Assembly: GCF_014199415.1 (NCBI RefSeq)
Contig: NZ_JACIJN010000010.1
Coordinates: 114,172-178,171 of the forward strand
From: Sphingomonas endophytica
Lineage (GTDB): Bacteria > Pseudomonadota > Alphaproteobacteria > Sphingomonadales > Sphingomonadaceae
Reading direction: 5' to 3'
Length of the DNA stretch: 64,000 nucleotides
The translations under genes and the position numbers were made by a program. The notes under the pieces were generated by a model that searched no databases, was not told the DNA's origin, and saw only the letters and a list, made by a program, of their open reading frames with translations. This document shows, in pieces, positions 19,513 to 27,552 of this stretch. Each line of letters begins with the position of its first letter. The first letter of the stretch is position 1.

Positions 19513-19581
19513 GGGTATTGCTCCTGTTTCAATTACCCCCTCAATATAGAGTATCGAGCGGCGTTTTGGAAGATGCCATGC

Positions 19582-19616
19582 GGGGCAAGGACGGCGGCTG
19601 CCCGCCGCCTCGCCCC
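19582..19616 (-). other. Stable GC hairpin in the infC upstream region
   Basis: GGGGC/GCCCC and, inside it, GGCGGC/GCCGCC (five-base loop) pair to form a two-part hairpin between the small secreted-protein gene and infC. There is no T-run. It could terminate the upstream transcript inefficiently or be part of the infC leader. Confidence 0.35.
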
Positions 19617-19707
19617 GGACGCAATCCGCGAGCGTGATTCTTCCGCTGTGGCGCCGAAGCCGGAGCGTCGGTCACGTCCGGGATGACGGTCGCCGGGTAT
19701 CCGTCCG

Positions 19708-20028
19708 TCAGCGCTTCGGCGCAACGCGGGCGGGCGCATCGAGAATGCTACGCATCGCATTGTTGCGGTTCGTGATCTCGGTCTGCTCGGCGTCGGTGAG
19801 GCGCCCGTCGTTGCCATAGCGGTCGGCCAGTGAGTCGTTGACGCCATTCTCGGCTTTCGCCCGTCGCGCATCGCCCCGCGACAGCCGTCCGGCCGAATGC
19901 TCCCGATCGATCCGCGCATTGTTGTCGCGCACGCCGCGATCGACAGGGACGATCCGGGCGTTGATCCCCGTCTGCGCCGCCGCGGACAGGGGAAGCGCCA
20001 ACGCAACGGCGGTCAGCAAGATACGCAT
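19708..20028 (-). CDS. Small secreted protein of unknown function
   Basis: The 106-residue product begins with a clear signal peptide (MRILLTAVALALPLSAAAQ). The charged mature part has NARIDREHSAGRLSRGDARR and DRYGNDGRLTDAEQTEI. The latter resembles EF-hand-like or helical repeats found in small sphingomonad periplasmic proteins, but no family is certain. The start ATG 20028 is preceded by GGGAGAGCGGAG. It lies between thrS and infC on the same strand, so it may be cotranscribed with thrS. Confidence 0.7.
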   Translation of the reverse strand: MRILLTAVALALPLSAAAQTGINARIVPVDRGVRDNNARIDREHSAGRLSRGDARRAKAENGVNDSLADRYGNDGRLTDAEQTEITNRNNAMRSILDAPARVAPKR

Positions 20029-20088
20029 CGTCTCCGCTCTCCCATGAAGTTCCTCCATCATAGGCGAGCGGAGCGAAACGGTCGAGCG

Positions 20089-22080
20089 TCAGCGCAAGTC
20101 CGGCGCGCGCGCCTCATCGCGGAGCATCTGCACCGCCTCGTCGAGCGTCAGGAAGGTCTGCGCCTGGCTGCCCAGCCGGCGTAGCGCGACCTTGCCTTCC
20201 TCGGCCTCGCGCTTGCCGACCACCAGCAGGTTCGGAACCTTGGCGACCGAATGTTCGCGGACCTTGTAGTTGATCTTCTCGTTGCGCAGGTCGGTCTCGA
20301 CGCGGATGCCCGCCGCGCGCAGCTTGGCAGCCACCTCATGCGCGTAATCGTCCGCGTCGGAGACGATCGTCGCCACCACCGCCTGCACCGGGCTCAGCCA
20401 CAGCGGGAAGCGCCCGGCATGATGCTCGATCAGGATGCCGATGAAGCGCTCGAACGTGCCGAGGATCGCGCGGTGCAGCATCACCGGGCGGTGGCGATTG
20501 CCGTCCTCGCCGACATAGCTCGCGTCGAGCCGGTCGGGCAGCACGCGATCCGACTGGATCGTCCCGACCTGCCACGTCCGCCCGATCGCGTCGGTCAGAT
20601 GAAATTCCAGCTTCGGCGCGTAGAAGGCGCCCTCGCCGGGCAGCTCCTCGAACTTGTCCTTGATCTCCTGCGGGAGGTTCGAGGCCTGCACCGCCTCGCG
20701 CAACTCCTGCTCGGAGCGGTCCCACATCTCGTCTGAACCGAAACGCTTTTCCGGACGCAGCGCCAGCTTCACCGCATAATCGGTAAAGCCCAGATCCTGA
20801 TAGACCGAGTGGAGCAGCTCGCAGAACTTGCGCACCTCCTCGACCAACTGGTCCTCGCGCACGAAGATATGCGCGTCGTCCTGTGTGAACTGGCGGACGC
20901 GCATGATCCCGTGCAGCGCGCCATGCGGCTCGTTGCGGTGGCAGCAGCCGAATTCGGCCATGCGGATCGGCAGGTCGCGATACGATTTGATCCCCTGCTT
21001 GAAGATCAAGACGTGCGCCGGGCAGTTCATCGGCTTGAGCGCCATCATGTCGGCGTCGCCCGAGATGACCGCGCCCTCATCCTCGGTATTGGGGATTTCG
21101 TCGGGAACGACGAACATATTCTCGCGATACTTGCCCCAGTGACCCGATTGTTCCCATTGGCGCGCGTCCATCAGCTGCGGGGACTTCACCTCGGCATAAT
21201 CGGCGGCGTCGAGCCGGCGGCGCATATACGCCTCCATCTGCCGCCACAGGATATAGCCTTTGGGGTGCCAGAACACCGAGCCCTGCGCCTCCGACTGGAG
21301 GTGGAACAGGTCCATCTCCGCGCCGATCTTGCGGTGGTCGCGCTTGGCGGCTTCCTCCAGCATCGTCAGATGCGCGTCGAGCTGCTTCTTGTTGAGCCAG
21401 CCGGTGCCATAGACGCGGCTGAGCATCGCGTTCTTCTGGTCGCCGCGCCAGTACGCGCCCGAGACGCGCGTCAGCTTGAACGCATTCGGATCGAGCCGCC
21501 CCGTCGAGGGCATGTGCGGCCCGCGGCACATGTCGAGCCACGCACCCTGGCGATAGATCGTCAGCTCCTCACCGTCGGGGAGTTCGGCGGCCCATTCGGC
21601 CTTGAACGTCTCGCCCTGCTTCTGCCACGTTTCGATCAACTGCTCGCGCGACCAGACCTCCCGCGTGAACGGCTCGTTCCGGGCGATGATGCGGCGCATC
21701 TCGGCCTCGATCGCGGGCAGGTCCTCGTCGGTGAACGGGCGATCCTTCGGCGCGAAGTCGTAATAGAAGCCGTCGTCGGTCGCCGGGCCGAAGGTGATCT
21801 GCGTGCCGGGGAACAGATGCTGCACCGCCTCGGCCATGACGTGCGCGAAGTCGTGGCGCGCCAGCTCCAGCGCGTCCGCCTCGTCCTTCTGCGTCACCAG
21901 CGCGAGCTGCGCATCCTGTGTCAGCGGGCGCGACAGGTCGCGCAGCTCGCCATCCACGCGAGCGGCGATCGCCGCCTTGGCGAGCCCCGGCCCGATCGCG
22001 GCGGCGATGTCGGCGGGGGTGGTGCCGGACGCGACCTCGCGGACCGAACCGTCGGGCAGCGTGATCGAGAGCATTTCCAT
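20089..22080 (-). CDS. thrS: Threonyl-tRNA synthetase
   Basis: ThrRS charges tRNA-Thr and edits mischarged Ser. The 663 residues have the N-terminal TGS-like domain ([20 protein letters not shown]), the editing domain with [17 protein letters not shown], and the class II core with zinc-ligand context [13 protein letters not shown]. Motifs [19 protein letters not shown] and [19 protein letters not shown] and a C-terminal anticodon domain complete it. ATG 22080 is chosen because AGGAAG lies eight bases upstream; an in-frame ATG at 22098 overlaps that site. A Thr-rich leader ORF with attenuator-like hairpins lies 137 bases upstream. Confidence 0.97.
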   Translation of the reverse strand: MEMLSITLPDGSVREVASGTTPADIAAAIGPGLAKAAIAARVDGELRDLSRPLTQDAQLALVTQKDEADALELARHDFAHVMAEAVQHLFPGTQITFGPATDDGFYYDFAPKDRPFTDEDLPAIEAEMRRIIARNEPFTREVWSREQLIETWQKQGETFKAEWAAELPDGEELTIYRQGAWLDMCRGPHMPSTGRLDPNAFKLTRVSGAYWRGDQKNAMLSRVYGTGWLNKKQLDAHLTMLEEAAKRDHRKIGAEMDLFHLQSEAQGSVFWHPKGYILWRQMEAYMRRRLDAADYAEVKSPQLMDARQWEQSGHWGKYRENMFVVPDEIPNTEDEGAVISGDADMMALKPMNCPAHVLIFKQGIKSYRDLPIRMAEFGCCHRNEPHGALHGIMRVRQFTQDDAHIFVREDQLVEEVRKFCELLHSVYQDLGFTDYAVKLALRPEKRFGSDEMWDRSEQELREAVQASNLPQEIKDKFEELPGEGAFYAPKLEFHLTDAIGRTWQVGTIQSDRVLPDRLDASYVGEDGNRHRPVMLHRAILGTFERFIGILIEHHAGRFPLWLSPVQAVVATIVSDADDYAHEVAAKLRAAGIRVETDLRNEKINYKVREHSVAKVPNLLVVGKREAEEGKVALRRLGSQAQTFLTLDEAVQMLRDEARAPDLR

Positions 22081-22177
22081 CGAAGGGTCTTCCTGCACAA
22101 AGTCGTGACAACGGCCTAGCGATGCCGTGCCCCGACGAAAAGAGCGGCGTGGGTGATCGTCAGGATGGAAAGCCGCC

Positions 22178-22210
22178 GCACCGCCTCCACCCGGTCCGGG
22201 CGGGCGGTGC
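22178..22210 (-). terminator. Candidate attenuator hairpin upstream of thrS
   Basis: Eight perfect base pairs (GCACCGCC with GGCGGTGC) enclose a second CCCGG/CCGGG stem, followed by GGCGGCTTT. The T-run is only three bases, so this is a weak intrinsic terminator at best. Its 5' strand can alternatively pair with 22244-22232 inside the leader ORF (8 of 10 positions), as expected for an attenuator. Confidence 0.55.
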
Positions 22211-22216
22211 CGTACG

Positions 22217-22282
22217 TCAGCCGATGACGCGGGCGCCGGCCCCCGGACACGGCCGGGTCGTGGTGGTAGTGGGCATTGTCAT
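22217..22282 (-). CDS. Threonine-rich leader peptide of thrS
   Basis: This 21-codon ORF starts ATG ACA ATG CCC and then has five consecutive threonine codons (ACT ACC ACC ACG ACC), giving [11 protein letters not shown] before an Arg/Pro/Gly/Ala-rich end and TGA. It is on the thrS strand, ends just before the 5' arm of a terminator-like hairpin, and itself contains a CCGGCC/GGCCGG hairpin right after the Thr codons. This is the standard layout of ribosome-mediated attenuation, sensing Thr-tRNA charging. The Shine-Dalgarno sequence is weak. The function is inferred from the layout. Confidence 0.6.
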   Translation of the reverse strand: MTMPTTTTTRPCPGAGARVIG

Positions 22283-22359
22283 CACTTCATCGACATAGCG
22301 CGCTCACCGCGCCCGCGCCAGCCATTCTCCAGCAAGCTTGCCGTCCCTATATCGTCGTC

Positions 22360-22989
22360 ATGCCCGCCTGGATCTCGGCCAACCCGCATTTCTACCTGCT
22401 GCTCGGGGCGCTGTTCGTCGCCGCGCTGGTGGCGCGACGCATCCCGATCCTGCGGACGCTGGTCAGCCTCGCGCTATGGATCGGTGCGGGACTGCTGCTG
22501 TACGCGACGATCGCCGAGCGCGGCCGCTTCGACCCGTGGCTCGGTCGTGCGGCGGCGGCGCTCGACCTCGACGAACAGAAGGTCGCGGGCGAGGAAACCC
22601 GCATCCGCATGAGCCGCGACGGCCATTTCTACGTCCGCGCGACGATCGGCGGGACGCAGCACCGGCTGCTGGTCGACAGCGGCGCGACGATCACCGCGCT
22701 CTCCCCCGCCACCGCCGCCGCGGCGGGCGTCGAGGTTAAGCCCGCGGTCTTCCCGGTGCTGCTCAAGACCGCCAACGGCACGATCCGCGCCGACACCGGT
22801 GAGGTCCCCGAACTGCGCTTCGGCAACGTCGTCGCGCGCGATCTGGCGGTGGTGGTGTCGCCCGCGTTCGGCGACGTCGACGTGCTGGGGATGAACTTCC
22901 TGTCGCGGCTGAAAAGCTGGCGCGTCGAGGGCCGCACCTTGATCCTCATCCCGCATCATCCGCAGGAGACGAAGGCGGACACCACCTGA
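22360..22989 (+). CDS. Retropepsin-like aspartic protease, membrane anchored
   Basis: The 209-residue protein has one or two N-terminal membrane segments (FYLLLGALFVAALVARRI, LVSLALWIGAGLLLY). Its periplasmic clan-AA aspartic protease domain carries the active-site triad Asp-Ser-Gly in LLVDSGATITALS and ends with DVDVLGMNFLSRLKSWRVEG. This matches the bacterial retropepsin-like family (TIGR02281 type). Such proteins act as dimers; the substrate is unknown. ATG 22360 precedes the first membrane helix. It is divergent from the thrS leader and convergent with the LD-carboxypeptidase. Confidence 0.85.
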   Translation: MPAWISANPHFYLLLGALFVAALVARRIPILRTLVSLALWIGAGLLLYATIAERGRFDPWLGRAAAALDLDEQKVAGEETRIRMSRDGHFYVRATIGGTQHRLLVDSGATITALSPATAAAAGVEVKPAVFPVLLKTANGTIRADTGEVPELRFGNVVARDLAVVVSPAFGDVDVLGMNFLSRLKSWRVEGRTLILIPHHPQETKADTT

Positions 22990-22991
22990 CG

Positions 22992-23079
22992 CCGTCGTCC
23001 CGGGCTTGACCCGGGATCCCGCTTCTCTCCGACGGTAGAAGTAAAAGCGGGGCCCCGGATCGGGTCCGGGGCGACGATG
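22992..23079. repeat. Family-B palindromic repeat, copy 1
   Basis: The arms are CCCGGGCTTGACCCGGGAT (left) and CCCCGGATCGGGTCCGGGG (right), each self-complementary, joined by CGCTTCTCTCC...AAAAGCGG. It fills the space between two convergent genes. Related copies lie at 30096, 35654, 41315 (short), 57805 (degraded) and 63849. Confidence 0.8.
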
Positions 23080-23085
23080 AGGCAA

Positions 23086-23901
23086 TCAAGCCACCCCGAA
23101 CGGCACGACATGGTTCGCCTGCGTGTGCCCGATCTGCGCGCGCCCCAGATACGGCACCCCCAGATCGCGGCACCAGCGCACCATCATCGCCTCGATCGGC
23201 TCGCCCCAGTCGGGCTCGTTCTCCTTCACCGCCGTCACCGCCCCCAGCCGCACTCCCGCGACACTCCGCAACTGCGTGGCATTGCCGAGCGTGAACAGCA
23301 TCCGGTCGATCGCATACATCGCCTCCGACACTTCCTCGACGATCAGCACATGATCGGCGAGGTCGGGCAAATACGGCGTCCCGATCAGCGCGGCGAGGAT
23401 CGACAGGTTGAACGCCGCCGCCGGCCGCCCGTCGAGCCCCGGCTCCAGCCCGGCACGATCCCCTCGCGCCAGCCACCCCAGCGCCCGCGCCACGGTCGCG
23501 TCACCACCACGCCGCCGGATATCGCTCGCCATTGGCCCGTGCGCCACGCGCCCGATCCGCCGCGCATAGAGCGCGCCGAGCAGGAAGCCGACGTCGGAAT
23601 AGCCGAGATACGCCTTGCTCCGCGCCGCCGGCCCCAGCTGCGGCATGATCGTCGCCAGCAACCGGTTCGATCCATAGCCGCCGCGCAGGAACCAGATCGC
23701 GTCGAACGCCGGGTCGTTGGCATATTCCAGAAACGCCGCCGCGCGTACCGCGTCGGACCCCGCGAAATGCCCGTCCTGCGCATAGCATTGCGGGTGAAAG
23801 ATGAGGTCGATCTCAGGGTAAGCGACTGCCGCGAAGGCGGAGACCGGCGCGATCACGTCCGGGTTGGCGACGCTGCTCGCCGCCAGTACGCCGATCCGCA
23901 T
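23086..23901 (-). CDS. LD-carboxypeptidase, peptidase family S66
   Basis: S66 enzymes cleave the terminal D-Ala from tetrapeptides (LdcA) or related L-D bonds in the cytoplasm. The 271 residues keep the nucleophile serine in YLGYSDVGFLLG and the following HGPMASD. The catalytic Glu/His region is VEEVSEAMYAIDRML and IGHTQANHVVPFG. ATG 23901 starts at the family motif MRIGVLAASS; the frame extends ten codons further upstream. Only 50 bases separate it from the divergent mpl gene, which ligates the tripeptide LdcA would generate, so the two fit one recycling step. Confidence 0.85.
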   Translation of the reverse strand: MRIGVLAASSVANPDVIAPVSAFAAVAYPEIDLIFHPQCYAQDGHFAGSDAVRAAAFLEYANDPAFDAIWFLRGGYGSNRLLATIMPQLGPAARSKAYLGYSDVGFLLGALYARRIGRVAHGPMASDIRRRGGDATVARALGWLARGDRAGLEPGLDGRPAAAFNLSILAALIGTPYLPDLADHVLIVEEVSEAMYAIDRMLFTLGNATQLRSVAGVRLGAVTAVKENEPDWGEPIEAMMVRWCRDLGVPYLGRAQIGHTQANHVVPFGVA

Positions 23902-23951
23902 TGCCACCTCCTGCTTGTCACGCCCGCGCAAAGCGCCGATAGCCCGCCGCC

Positions 23952-25370
23952 ATGCATGACGGCAACGTATCGGGCCAGCGCTTCTTTCTGGTCGGGATCG
24001 GCGGATCGGGAATGATGCCGCTGGCGATGATCCTCACGGGCCGCGGCGCGATCGTCGCGGGCAGCGACCGCGGGCTCGACCAGGGCCGTGTCCCCGCCAA
24101 GTTCGACGGCCTGCGCGCACTCGGCGTCGAATTGTTCGCGCAGGACGGCAGCGGCGTGACCACGCCCGATCAGATCGTCGTCGCCTCCGCCGCGGTCGAG
24201 GACAGTGTGGCCGACATCGTCGCCGCGACCCGGCTCGGCTGCCGCCGCCTGTCGCGCGCCGAACTCAACGCCGCGCTGTTCAACGCCGCCGCGCAGCCGA
24301 TTGGTATCGCTGGCACCAGCGGCAAGTCGACCGTCACCGGCATGATCGCGACGATCCTCCACGCCGCCGGGCGCGACCCGACCGTGATGAACGGCGCGGT
24401 GATGAAGGATTTCGCCAGCCCCGACCGCCCGTTCGCCAGCGCCTTGGTCGGGCAGGGTGATCCGTATGTCAGCGAGGTCGACGAAAGCGACGGCTCGATC
24501 GCGCTCTATCGCCCGCAGGTCGCGGTGCTCAACAACGTCAGCCTCGACCACAAGTCATTGGAAGAGCTGAACCGTCTGTTCGGCGACTTCATCGGCCACG
24601 CGCGCGTCGCGGTCGTCAACGCCGACAATATGGACGCCGCGCGGCTCGCGATGGCGCTCCCGTCCGCGCGCGTGACGCGCTTCTCGCTGACCGACGACAG
24701 CGCGGACCTGTTCGCGACCGATATGGCCGCCGCGCCGTTTGCGATCCGCTTCACGCTGGTGAGCGATGGCCGGCGCACGCCCGTCGCGCTCAAGGTGCCC
24801 GGCCGCCACAACGTGTCGAACGCACTCGCCGCGATCGGCGCGACCCGCGCCGCCGGCCTCTCGCTCGAACAAGCGGTGCAGGGCGTCGAGCATTTCACCG
24901 GCCTGCGCCGCCGCTTCGATTGGGTGGGAGAGGCGAACGGCGTCGCGGTGATCGACGACTTCGGCCACAACCCCGACAAGATCGCCGCGACGCTCGACAC
25001 GCTCCACGCCTTTCCTGGCCGTGTGATCGCGCTCTTCCAGCCGCACGGCTACGGCCCGCTCAAGGTGATGCGCGCCGAGCTCGCCGCAATGTTCGCGACG
25101 CACCTGCGCGCCGACGACCTGCTCGTGCTCCCCGATCCGGTCTATCAGGGCGGCACCGTTTCGCGCGACGTGACCAGCGCCGACGTCGTCCACGACGTCA
25201 CGATCGCCGGCGGCAACGCGCTCCACATCCCCGACCGAGCGGCGGCGGCGGCGCATTGCGTCGCACAGGCGCAGCCCGGCGACCGCATCGTCGTGATGGG
25301 CGCGCGCGACGACACGCTGTCGCTGCTCGCAGGCGAGATGGTGCAGATGCTGGGTGTAAAACCGGCTTGA
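23952..25370 (+). CDS. mpl: UDP-N-acetylmuramate:murein-peptide ligase (Mpl-type Mur ligase)
   Basis: Mpl attaches recovered murein tripeptide to UDP-MurNAc. The 472 residues have a MurC-like N-terminal Rossmann domain (FLVGIGGSGMMPLAMILTGRG), the ATP loop GTSGKST, a central Mur-ligase domain (SEVDESDGSIALYRP, NNVSLDHKSLEEL) and a C-terminal domain (VIDDFGHNPDKI, FQPHGYGPLKVMR). MurC itself would normally sit in the dcw cluster, and the neighbouring LD-carboxypeptidase favours Mpl, but a MurC-like ligase of other specificity is possible. Start is ATG 23952. Confidence 0.82.
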   Translation: MHDGNVSGQRFFLVGIGGSGMMPLAMILTGRGAIVAGSDRGLDQGRVPAKFDGLRALGVELFAQDGSGVTTPDQIVVASAAVEDSVADIVAATRLGCRRLSRAELNAALFNAAAQPIGIAGTSGKSTVTGMIATILHAAGRDPTVMNGAVMKDFASPDRPFASALVGQGDPYVSEVDESDGSIALYRPQVAVLNNVSLDHKSLEELNRLFGDFIGHARVAVVNADNMDAARLAMALPSARVTRFSLTDDSADLFATDMAAAPFAIRFTLVSDGRRTPVALKVPGRHNVSNALAAIGATRAAGLSLEQAVQGVEHFTGLRRRFDWVGEANGVAVIDDFGHNPDKIAATLDTLHAFPGRVIALFQPHGYGPLKVMRAELAAMFATHLRADDLLVLPDPVYQGGTVSRDVTSADVVHDVTIAGGNALHIPDRAAAAAHCVAQAQPGDRIVVMGARDDTLSLLAGEMVQMLGVKPA

Positions 25371-25516
25371 CGTAAGACGGTATAACCCATGCCGGCAGAG
25401 CGTGGGCGGCGTAAGAACATATTGCGACGGTTGCTTCTCGGTTTGCTTGTGCAAACCACTGTTGCCTTTCCATGCAAACCTTCCTAAGTGTCCAGAATGG
25501 AAAGGGGTGCCGAGTC

Positions 25517-26065
25517 GTGACTGACATTCGCTCAGCAACAATTCGCTTACGCGATGAGGCTTGGGATCAAGTCCGTAGCTCACCGGAGTTTGCTGAGTTC
25601 AAAGCGCTTGATGACGCTGTCGCAGCAATGGGTGGGAAGCCACTTGTGAGCCGCGATGCTCAGGCTGAGGCTGGGCAGCGAGCCTTTAGGCATGTTACGG
25701 AAACCCTTCGCGCCGGGATGGAGCAAACCCGCATCCGGGTATCCCAGTCAGATGCCGCAGCGGCGTTGCTGGAAGAACGTGGCGAGCCAACGCCGGGATC
25801 CAAACTGTTGGACTTGTTAGCCACGAAGGGCGCAACGGTCTCTGGGGCGAACCCCATGGTAAATTTTACGTCTTCTATGTCGAAGTCAGGACGCTTTCGT
25901 AGCGTCCGACGGGCTGGAAGCTATTTCTGGTGGTTCAAGGATCGACCCTTGCCAGCAGGCTGGAATGAACCGGAGTCGGATGACTTTGAGCATCTGATCG
26001 GCTCCGGTCCATCTGAGCCCTCAAGCCAGGAAGGAGGTGATGGGCATGGCCCGGCAACAACCTAG
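25517..26065 (+). CDS. Unknown protein with a winged-helix/HARE-like middle segment
   Basis: I do not recognise a named family. The 182-residue protein is clearly less GC-rich than its neighbours. The middle (SKLLDLLATKGATVSGANP and SGRFRSVRRAGSYFWWFKD) has the spacing of a small winged-helix such as HARE-HTH or restriction-associated winged domains. The N-terminus is helical and charged; the C-terminus is polar. GTG 25517 is preferred, with GAAAGGGG upstream; an in-frame ATG at 25472 has no site. A perfect Shine-Dalgarno sequence inside its 3' end precedes a minigene. It is probably recently acquired. Confidence 0.6.
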   Translation: MTDIRSATIRLRDEAWDQVRSSPEFAEFKALDDAVAAMGGKPLVSRDAQAEAGQRAFRHVTETLRAGMEQTRIRVSQSDAAAALLEERGEPTPGSKLLDLLATKGATVSGANPMVNFTSSMSKSGRFRSVRRAGSYFWWFKDRPLPAGWNEPESDDFEHLIGSGPSEPSSQEGGDGHGPATT

Positions 26066-26069
26066 CTAG
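26031..26069 (+). other. Perfect Shine-Dalgarno followed by a 7-codon minigene
   Basis: AAGGAGGTGAT (26031-26041) is fully complementary to the 3' end of 16S rRNA. It is correctly spaced from ATG 26046, which opens only MARQQPS before TAG. The minigene overlaps the stop of the preceding gene. It may be the remains of a coupled downstream gene, or a regulatory minigene; the following sequence has stops in this frame. Confidence 0.5.
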
Positions 26070-26162
26070 CCATTGAGGCTTCCGGGCGGCGGGAGAGATT
26101 AGGCCCTCTTCCGTCGTTCGCAGCCCCGTTGGGGAGCAATCGCGACAATCATCACTCTTGCG

Positions 26163-26189
26163 CGCCGGGTGTCTGGAAGACACCCGGCG
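26163..26189. terminator. 12-bp perfect hairpin
   Basis: CGCCGGGTGTCT pairs perfectly with AGACACCCGGCG around a GGA loop. No T-run follows on either strand, so termination is plausible but not certain. It closes the accessory patch at 25.4-26.2 kb. Confidence 0.5.
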
Positions 26190-26244
26190 TCGACGTTATG
26201 TCAGACACGCGAGTAAATGGCAAACGCAGGAAACCCAACGAGGC

Positions 26245-26331
26245 GTTGACGCACTGCCGCTCGCCTTCCGCATCGCCGAAACCTTAAGCAAGCGCATCGA
26301 GGAGGTGTTCGTCAGCCCCTCGGCCGCCTGA
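26245..26331 (+). pseudogene. Possible remnant of an IS5/IS1182-type transposase C-terminus
   Basis: A short frame ending in TGA reads FRIAETLSKRIEEVF. This resembles the conserved Y-x-I-S-Q-x-x-R-K-R-x-E-E-x-F-G block near the end of IS5/IS1182-group transposases, but then diverges (VSPSAA). There is no start and no other transposase sequence nearby. The call rests on one short similarity recognised by eye. Confidence 0.3.
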
Positions 26332-26360
26332 CGCGCTTTCCTGACCCGCCGCCCGCTCCT

Positions 26361-27098
26361 ATGTCCGGGCGCATGAGCATCGTCACATCGCAACCGCCGC
26401 GCCCGCGGCTCGCCTATCACCACACGCAGGGCACCACGCCGACGATCGTCTTCCTGCCCGGCTATGCCTCGGACATGACCGGCAGCAAGGCGGTCGCGCT
26501 CGAGGAATGGGCGAAAGCGCAGGGCCGCGCCTATCTCCGCTTCGACTATGGTGGCTGCGGCGCCAGCGAGGGCAAGTTCGAGGACCAGTCGCTCGCCGAC
26601 TGGCGCGACGATGCGCTGGCGATGATCGACCACCTCGACGGGCCGGTGGTGCTGGTCGGCTCGTCGATGGGCGGATGGATCGCGTTGCTCGCCGCGCTCG
26701 CCCGGCCGGAGCGCGTCGCGGCGCTGGTCGGCATCGCCCCCGCGCCCGACTTCACCGACTGGGGCTTCTCGCAGGACGAGAAGATGTACCTGCTCCAGCA
26801 CGGCCGCCTCGAACGTCCGAACCCGTATGGCCCGGCGCCGACCGTCTATACGCGCCGTTTCTGGCAATCGGGCGAGGCGAACCGCTTGATGGGCGGCACG
26901 ATCGCCTATGACGGGCCGGTGCGATTGTTGCAGGGGCAGCAGGATCCCGACGTGCCGTGGCATCGCACTTGCCGGCTCGCCGAACTGATCCGCTCGCCGC
27001 ACGTTCAGACATGGTTGGTCAAGGACGGCGACCACCGGCTTTCGCGCGAGGACGACATCGCGCTGCTGGTCCGCGCCGTCGAGGATGTGGTGCCCTGA
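26361..27098 (+). CDS. Alpha/beta hydrolase (ABHD10-like)
   Basis: The 245-residue protein has the nucleophile elbow GSSMGG (VVLVGSSMGGWIALLAA) and the oxyanion-side motif FLPGYASDMTGSKA. The catalytic Asp follows QGQQDPDVPW, and the His is in VKDGDHRLSRED. Composition and motifs resemble the ABHD10/acyl-protein thioesterase-like group; the substrate is unknown. ATG 26361 and ATG 26373 are both possible starts; neither has a strong binding site. It precedes gloA by 18 bases on the same strand and is likely cotranscribed with it. Confidence 0.85.
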   Translation: MSGRMSIVTSQPPRPRLAYHHTQGTTPTIVFLPGYASDMTGSKAVALEEWAKAQGRAYLRFDYGGCGASEGKFEDQSLADWRDDALAMIDHLDGPVVLVGSSMGGWIALLAALARPERVAALVGIAPAPDFTDWGFSQDEKMYLLQHGRLERPNPYGPAPTVYTRRFWQSGEANRLMGGTIAYDGPVRLLQGQQDPDVPWHRTCRLAELIRSPHVQTWLVKDGDHRLSREDDIALLVRAVEDVVP

Positions 27099-27116
27099 CG
27101 GGCGGGAGCGAAGACG

Positions 27117-27551
27117 TTGAAATATCTGCACACGATGATCCGGGTCAGCGACCCCGACGCGACGATCGCCTTCTTCGAGCTGCTCGGGCTCAGGGAAGTC
27201 CGTCGCATCGACAACGAGAAGGGCCGCTTCACGCTGATCTTCCTCGCCACCCCCGAGGACATGAACGCGCCGGGCGAGCGCGCGAATGCCGAGGTCGAGC
27301 TGACCCACAATTGGGATCCGGAGGACTATACCGGCGGGCGCAACTTCGGCCATCTCGCCTATCGCGTCGACAATATCTACGAGACCTGCCAGCGGCTGCT
27401 CGACCATGGCTACGTCATCCACCGCCCGCCGCGCGACGGGCATATGGCGTTCGTGAAGACCCCCGACGGCATCTCGATCGAGCTGTTGCAGGACGGCACG
27501 CTCGAACCCGCCGAGCCGTGGGCGTCGATGCCCAACACCGGAGCGTGGTGA
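27117..27551 (+). CDS. gloA: Lactoylglutathione lyase (glyoxalase I)
   Basis: GloA converts the methylglyoxal-glutathione hemithioacetal to S-lactoylglutathione. The 144 residues begin KYLHTMIRVSDPDATIAFFE. The metal ligands typical of the family are visible: His5, the Glu in AEVELTHNW, the His in FGHLAYRVDN and the Glu in GISIELLQDG. The start is TTG 27117, with GGGAG eight bases upstream, and matches the family N-terminus. gloB follows after one base, so the two glyoxalase steps are encoded together. Confidence 0.95.
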   Translation: MKYLHTMIRVSDPDATIAFFELLGLREVRRIDNEKGRFTLIFLATPEDMNAPGERANAEVELTHNWDPEDYTGGRNFGHLAYRVDNIYETCQRLLDHGYVIHRPPRDGHMAFVKTPDGISIELLQDGTLEPAEPWASMPNTGAW

Positions 27552-27552
27552 G

